In this document: positions 6,757 through 10,003 of the stretch, in pieces
How the letters are laid out: each line of letters opens with the position of its first letter
Position numbering within the stretch: the stretch's first letter is position 1
Origin: Ochromonadaceae sp. CCMP2298
Lineage: Eukaryota; Sar; Synurophyceae; Ochromonadales; Ochromonadaceae
NCBI GenBank assembly: GCA_026770595.1
Contig: MU634826.1
Coordinates: 1 to 10,003, forward strand
Direction: 5' to 3'
Length of the DNA: 10,003 nt
Position numbers and translations under genes: made by a program
The notes under the pieces: model-generated
Seen by the model: the letters and a program-made list of their open reading frames with translations, nothing else
The model's database searches: none
What the model was told of the DNA's origin: nothing

Positions 6757-6813
6757 TCTTTGGCTCACCCAACTCCTTCTACTTTGCTTTCTACAGGAAC
6801 TGCTTCCGGTATC

Positions 6814-6878
6814 ATATCCAGGATATAATATTAAGGGTGTCATACATTAAGGATATATATGTACACATGTCCATATCC
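6814..6878. repeat. Paired ATATCC/GGATAT palindromes
   Basis: ATATCC-A-GGATAT is a palindrome at 6814-6826. A second pair of the same hexamers, GGATAT (6851-6856) and ATATCC (6873-6878), flanks an AT-rich spacer with ATGTACACATGT. The shared hexamer suggests a related origin, but function is unknown. Confidence 0.4.
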
Positions 6879-7039
6879 AGCCGTTTTTACGGGCCCTTAC
6901 ATTTTTGTACGTTCGTGTAATGCACCAAACCAAATCAAAAGGCTACATTATTATTTTACAAACACGCATTCCGCTGAAAGGAATAATACTAATTAACTTT
7001 GGATACTGGATCACTGCTGCTTGAGTTTTAGCAGGGGCC

Positions 7040-9462
7040 TCATGACCATATGTCCAGCACGTAGCGACGCCTCAGCTTCATCTGCTCAATCACCGCGTCC
7101 ACCTCCTCTGCGTCCAGCTGGCCAAACCTGCCCAGCACCTCTCTCAGCGCGAGGTTCACGTCCTTCGCCATGCGGTTCCCGTCCCCGCAGATGTACACGT
7201 GCGCGCCCTCTTGCAGGATGAGCCTCGCCACCTCCGCCCCGCGCTCTCTGATCTTGTGCGTCACGTAGACCTTCTGCTCCTGCGCGCGCGAGTGTGCCAC
7301 CTGCAGATTGGTGAGCGTCCTGCCCTCCCGGAGGGTCTGCAGCTGCTCCCGGTATAGGAAGTCGTCCTCGTTTCGGCAGCCGAAGAAGAGGCTTACGGAG
7401 CCCGGCTGCACTGAGTGGATGTACTTCGCTACTCCGGCAGTCTCTGCGGGCAGGTCCTCCTCCTCCATCTCGAACCCGCCGCGCCACATGCCTGTGCAGC
7501 AGTCCTCGTTGCTGCCTGCGCGCTGCCGCTCCTGCTCCAGCCTGTGCCGGTGCTCGAGAAAGCCGATAAAGGGCGCGACGCCGGTGCCGGGGCCGATGAG
7601 GATTAGGGGCGGGGCGACGCTGCCTGGCAGGTGGAAGCATATGGAGGGCTTGTGGAACATGCGCACGCCTGTGTGTGCGTGGGAGCTGGCGCCGCTAAGG
7701 TGGGTCTGCAGCAGGTGCTGGAGGTAGGCGGTGCACAGGCCGATGCGCCTAACACCCCCCCCCGCATCCCCCCCCGCATCCTCCTTCGCTGTGTAGCGCA
7801 CTACCGAGAAGGCCACAGCCACCCGGTCCGGGCTGACCATAGGCGACGAGGCGATCGAGTAGTAGCGCGGGGGCAGCGCGGTCGTGCACACCAGCAGCTG
7901 GTGCAGCTTCGGCGTGCAGGAGGGAAACAGGTGCAGCAAATCGGCCAGCCCCAGCCGCTGCTCCTCCACGAACCCAACCCACAGCTTCTTGCCCACGTCG
8001 CCTTTGGAGGCTAGGTGCAGCATGAGCCGCTTCTCTGCGGGGTCTGTGCAGGCTTGGGAAAGGGTTACGAGCGCTGCCTTCTTGGGCACCCCGCAGAGGT
8101 CCAATTTGAACGCCAGCAGCTCGCCAAGGCTTGTACTGAGCCGCCCGCACTTGCTTACCACCCCCGCGTCGCGGGATATGTCCACCTCGGGGTGCGCGGC
8201 GCGCAGGCGGCTGAGTGCCACGTCTACGGCGTATGGCGGGTTGGGGCAGCAGAGGCCGATGGAGTCACCAGGAGAGTAGTCGATGCCCGAGCCCTCCAGA
8301 GACAACTCCATGTGGATTACGTTGCGCGTGGACCCCCACGGCGCTGTGCCTGCGTACTCCGCTGCCGTGTTGGCCGCGCTGTTTGCTGTCAGCCACCGGC
8401 CCCCCAGGACCTTCGCCTCGAAGGGTAGACTCGCGTTCCACCCACCGTCTGGCCGCTCCTCTTTCTGCTCCCCCACCCCCTCCGATCCGCTGTCCCTAAC
8501 TCGCTCACCGCAACCGAACTTCCACGAAGCAGAGCTCTCTAAGGCCGGTTTGGCCTTGGGAATCTGGGCAGTTGTCGGGGCCTCCGCAACAGCGTCATGC
8601 GAGATAGCCAGGTCCTCCATCACTCTGTGCAGAGGCAGCAGCTCAGGCACAGTGCTCATGAAGACCAGTTGGTCGTCAGAGGCAGAGAGAGGGTCAGAGT
8701 CAAGCGCCAGCATCTCTGTATCTGTCTCTGCCTCCTCTGTCCGTGTCTCTTTCTCCTCCTCCCCCGAGCCATCACCCATCTTCTCCTCCTTCTCCTCCTC
8801 CACCGACCTCTGATTACTTGCCTCAGCTTCTGTAAGAGTCTTTTTCACCGCCACAGTAACCGCCTCCTTCCACGCCTCGACTGTCACCTCCAGTTCGCCC
8901 GTGCCCTCGTCTGCGCAGTGCAGATCCAGGATGCGCTTGCCGCCCAGCTCCTCCATGCGCTTGTCAATAATCTTGCCCATATGGCAGAACTTGTCGTAGT
9001 TCGTGTCGCCTAACCCGAGCACGCAGAAGGGTACGTCCTGGAACTTATCCTTGGCCTGAAGTGTGGTATGGCGTGTTGATTAGGGGTCTAGGTAATAGGG
9101 TTGCTTCACGCGACCGGAGACTACTCACCGTGCTGCGAAGTTTCACAGATCTCCACCACCCGTCTGCGTTCTCTGGCGCGTCTCCGTTGCCAGTTGTGGA
9201 GCACGCGATAACCAGACAGCTGGCCAGCTCTCTCAAGGGCAGCTTCTTCGCATCGTTGAGCTTCATGCACTTGTTCTCGATACCCGCCTGCGCAAGGAAC
9301 TGGGCGAGTTCTGTGCAAATGCTCTCTGCATTCCCAGTCTGACTCCCGTACAGCACGTACAGGGATCTGTTGCAAGGCGTTGGAATAGTTAGTTAGACGA
9401 CGAACGCACCGAGACATCAATCCAGATTTCCCAATGCCTCACCTCGCCGCCAATTCACTCAT
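7040..9462 (-). CDS. Methionine synthase reductase-like diflavin oxidoreductase (three exons)
   Basis: Joined exons 9462-9443, 9366-9129 and 9055-7040 encode 757 aa. Methionine synthase reductase passes electrons from NADPH through FAD and FMN to reactivate oxidised cobalamin on methionine synthase. Exons 1-2 give the flavodoxin FMN site (YGSQTGNAES about 13-22, STTGNGDAPEN about 63-73). Exon 3 opens with LGLGDTNYDKFCHMGKIIDKR, then an acidic linker (about 159-202), the FAD motif RYYSIASS (483-490), the NADPH site GPGTGVAPF (574-582), ICGD (708-711) and terminal YVLDIWS. The blocks GVPKKA, DPAEKRLMLHLASKG, FPSC and the terminal DIWS favour this enzyme over cytochrome P450 reductase or NDOR1. 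The ATG at 9462 has A at -3 and gives MSELAARSLYVLYGSQ. No targeting peptide is evident, so the protein is probably cytosolic. An extra segment of about 40 residues (about 600-638) precedes LFFGCR, compared with the human enzyme. Splicing is predicted, not observed. Confidence 0.88.
7755..7779 (-). repeat. Coding C-tract repeat in the reductase gene
   Basis: The plus strand has C9 (7755-7763) and C8 (7768-7775), each followed by GCAT. On the coding strand this is a 12-bp in-frame tandem duplication specifying Asp-Ala-Gly-Gly twice, in a loop before the RIGLCTAYL segment. Homopolymers of this length are slippage-prone, yet the frame is intact. Confidence 0.7.
9056..9128 (-). other. Predicted intron 2 of the reductase gene (73 nt, phase 0)
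   Basis: The 5' site GTGAGT (9128-9123) follows codon ACG, and the 3' site TTCAG ends at 9056. A CTAATC branch-like motif lies about 30 nt before the 3' site. Removal joins ...WWRSVKLRST to AKDKFQDVPFCVLGLGD, restoring the continuous flavodoxin fold. The length is not a multiple of three, so retention would shift the frame. Confidence 0.85.
9367..9442 (-). other. Predicted intron 1 of the reductase gene (76 nt, phase 2)
   Basis: The 5' site GTGAGG begins at 9442, after a 20-nt coding first exon, and the 3' site CAACAG ends at 9367. A CTAACTAAC sequence about 25-30 nt before the 3' end is a strong branch-point-like motif. Splicing creates an AG+A arginine codon and yields MSELAARSLYVLYGSQTG. 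Without it, no ATG is in frame with the FMN motif nearby. Confidence 0.78.
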
Positions 9463-9674
9463 TCTCCAGCCGTTCTCCGACGAAACGCGTCGATCTGAAT
9501 TCTGTCCGGGTCCTTTGCTCGCAGATCGCCGCGCAGATTCACTCGAGATGCACCTCGCTACTTGAGTTGTAGCTGATTCTGAACCATGTCCGACCAGAAA
9601 GGGGTGATGTGGCAATAGTAATTTCGTCCCGAGGGCGGAACAGGGGTCTTTCCAGACCGAGGGTTTTTAGTAGA

Positions 9675-9766
9675 GTGTATGCGCAAAAAAAAAAGTCACG
9701 ACCGCCACAAAAAAACTTGTCACGACCGTCTGTGATTTTTTTAGGAGGAATGGCTGTGTATGCGCA
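9675..9766. repeat. Nested direct repeats upstream of the reductase gene
   Basis: The 11-mer GTGTATGCGCA occurs at 9675-9685 and 9756-9766. Between these copies the 10-mer GTCACGACCG occurs twice, at 9695-9704 and 9719-9728, 24 bp apart, each followed or preceded by an A- or T-run. The arrangement, at about 210-300 bp from the predicted ATG, could be a regulatory module or a decayed mobile-element end. Neither is demonstrated. Confidence 0.5.
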
Positions 9767-9770
9767 TCAA

Positions 9771-9807
9771 AACCCACTCACGGTGAGGGTTCAAATTTGA
9801 AAATCAC
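9771..9807. repeat. Adjacent palindromes
   Basis: CTCAC-G-GTGAG (9777-9787) is a palindrome whose stem can extend to AACCC/GGGTT with a 2-nt bulge. It is followed directly by the perfect 12-bp palindrome TTCAAATTTGAA (9790-9801). The latter loosely recalls a tRNA T-loop but has no tRNA around it. Confidence 0.5.
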
Positions 9808-10003
9808 TTGCTTTTTTTGAATCTGAATCCTTTCTCGTGGTGCGCCATCTGCTCACATCAGCACATTCTTCACAATTCTAGTCCAGTCTAGCATTGTGAG
9901 CGTTCGAATTCTTTTCAGAAAGGTCACCCTACTCCGTCAGGTAACGCCCCGCGCCTTTGTCTGCAGTTCATATGAGTAGAAACCCGCAGAGCTGAATATA
10001 GGG

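Larger units (their letters stand above)
6372..7039. other. Convergent 3' spacer, no gene seen
   Basis: The EF-G2 gene (plus) and the reductase gene (minus) converge on these 668 bp, which must contain both 3' untranslated regions. The sequence is AT-rich apart from a GC-rich island at about 6531-6596. No canonical AATAAA was found in the expected places. The minus strand has TGTAA at 6956-6960, 80 bp after the reductase stop. Several short inverted repeats are present, and no reading frame is convincing. Confidence 0.6.
9463..10003. promoter_or_regulatory. Upstream region of the reductase gene; no other gene seen
   Basis: These 541 bp hold the 5' leader and presumably the promoter of the minus-strand reductase gene, and possibly that of a gene beyond the right edge. 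No TATA box is clear. From about 9640 the composition becomes AT-rich and repeat-dense (listed separately). The last 200 bp show no convincing reading frame on either strand. Confidence 0.5.

Noticed and set aside
7741-7790. Possible frameshift at the C9/C8 tracts in the reductase gene
   Set aside because: The reading frame continues into the conserved RIGLCTAYL segment on the far side, so no shift is needed.
8283-8813. Plus-strand frame opposite the reductase acidic linker
   Set aside because: It is the complement of Glu codons, giving Ser-rich low-complexity sequence, and is not a protein family.
9415-9417. ATG at 9417 as the reductase start
   Set aside because: It is out of frame with the FMN motif and lies inside the predicted first intron. 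The ATG at 9462 with splicing gives a proper N-terminus.
9784-9807. Possible tRNA T-loop (GGTTCAAATTT)
   Set aside because: No D-arm, anticodon arm or acceptor stem could be drawn around it. It is explained as a 12-bp palindrome.
1-10003. CRISPR array, bacterial operon or insertion sequence
   Set aside because: No regularly spaced repeats with unique spacers, no transposase and no bacterial gene layout were found. The genes are eukaryotic.

Overview
The window is nuclear DNA from a microbial eukaryote. The evidence is three full-length, eukaryote-type protein genes with GC-rich coding sequence, separated by clearly AT-richer spacers. One gene needs two short GT-AG introns (76 and 73 nt, with CTAAC/CTAAT branch-like motifs) to encode a complete protein. 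No bacterial operon structure, rRNA or tRNA was recognised. The lineage cannot be fixed from the sequence. A compact-genome alga or other protist is the best guess, and a cobalamin user if the methionine synthase reductase call is right, because that enzyme serves only B12-dependent methionine synthase.

Layout. Positions 1-1472 are a long gene-poor, repeat-rich spacer. It holds a 41-bp repeat pair, a G10 run, a 46-bp repeat pair with a palindromic core, a CTGCT-type repeat, eight 9-bp TACACCCCC units, a cluster of CGTATT hexamers and two doubtful small reading frames. Positions 1473-3767 (minus) encode a 764-aa ATAD3-family AAA+ ATPase. Positions 4158-6371 (plus) encode mitochondrial elongation factor G2 (GFM2 type). 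Those two genes are divergent and share a 390-bp spacer containing four GGGACC/GGTCCC sites arranged as nested inverted repeats. Positions 6372-7039 are the convergent 3' spacer, with a GC-rich hairpin island. Positions 7040-9462 (minus) encode a three-exon, 757-aa methionine synthase reductase-like diflavin protein. Positions 9463-10003 are its upstream region, with several direct repeats and palindromes, and no gene is visible up to the edge.

The main discovery candidate is the ATAD3 gene. Its C-terminal half is a canonical ATAD3 with membrane segment and AAA+ module. Its N-terminus lacks the usual ATAD3 start and instead carries a signal-peptide-like leader followed by a domain resembling the chaperone of endosialidase (Peptidase S74 / MYRF ICE type). 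That domain then runs into the coiled coil. The Ser and Lys positions needed for self-cleavage appear to be replaced by Gly and Tyr, so the domain may be a permanent oligomerisation module on an AAA+ motor. ATAD3 has been linked to mitochondrial nucleoids and mitochondrial translation, and EF-G2 recycles mitochondrial ribosomes, so the shared divergent promoter makes functional sense. The signal-peptide-like N-terminus nevertheless leaves the compartment of this ATAD3 open.
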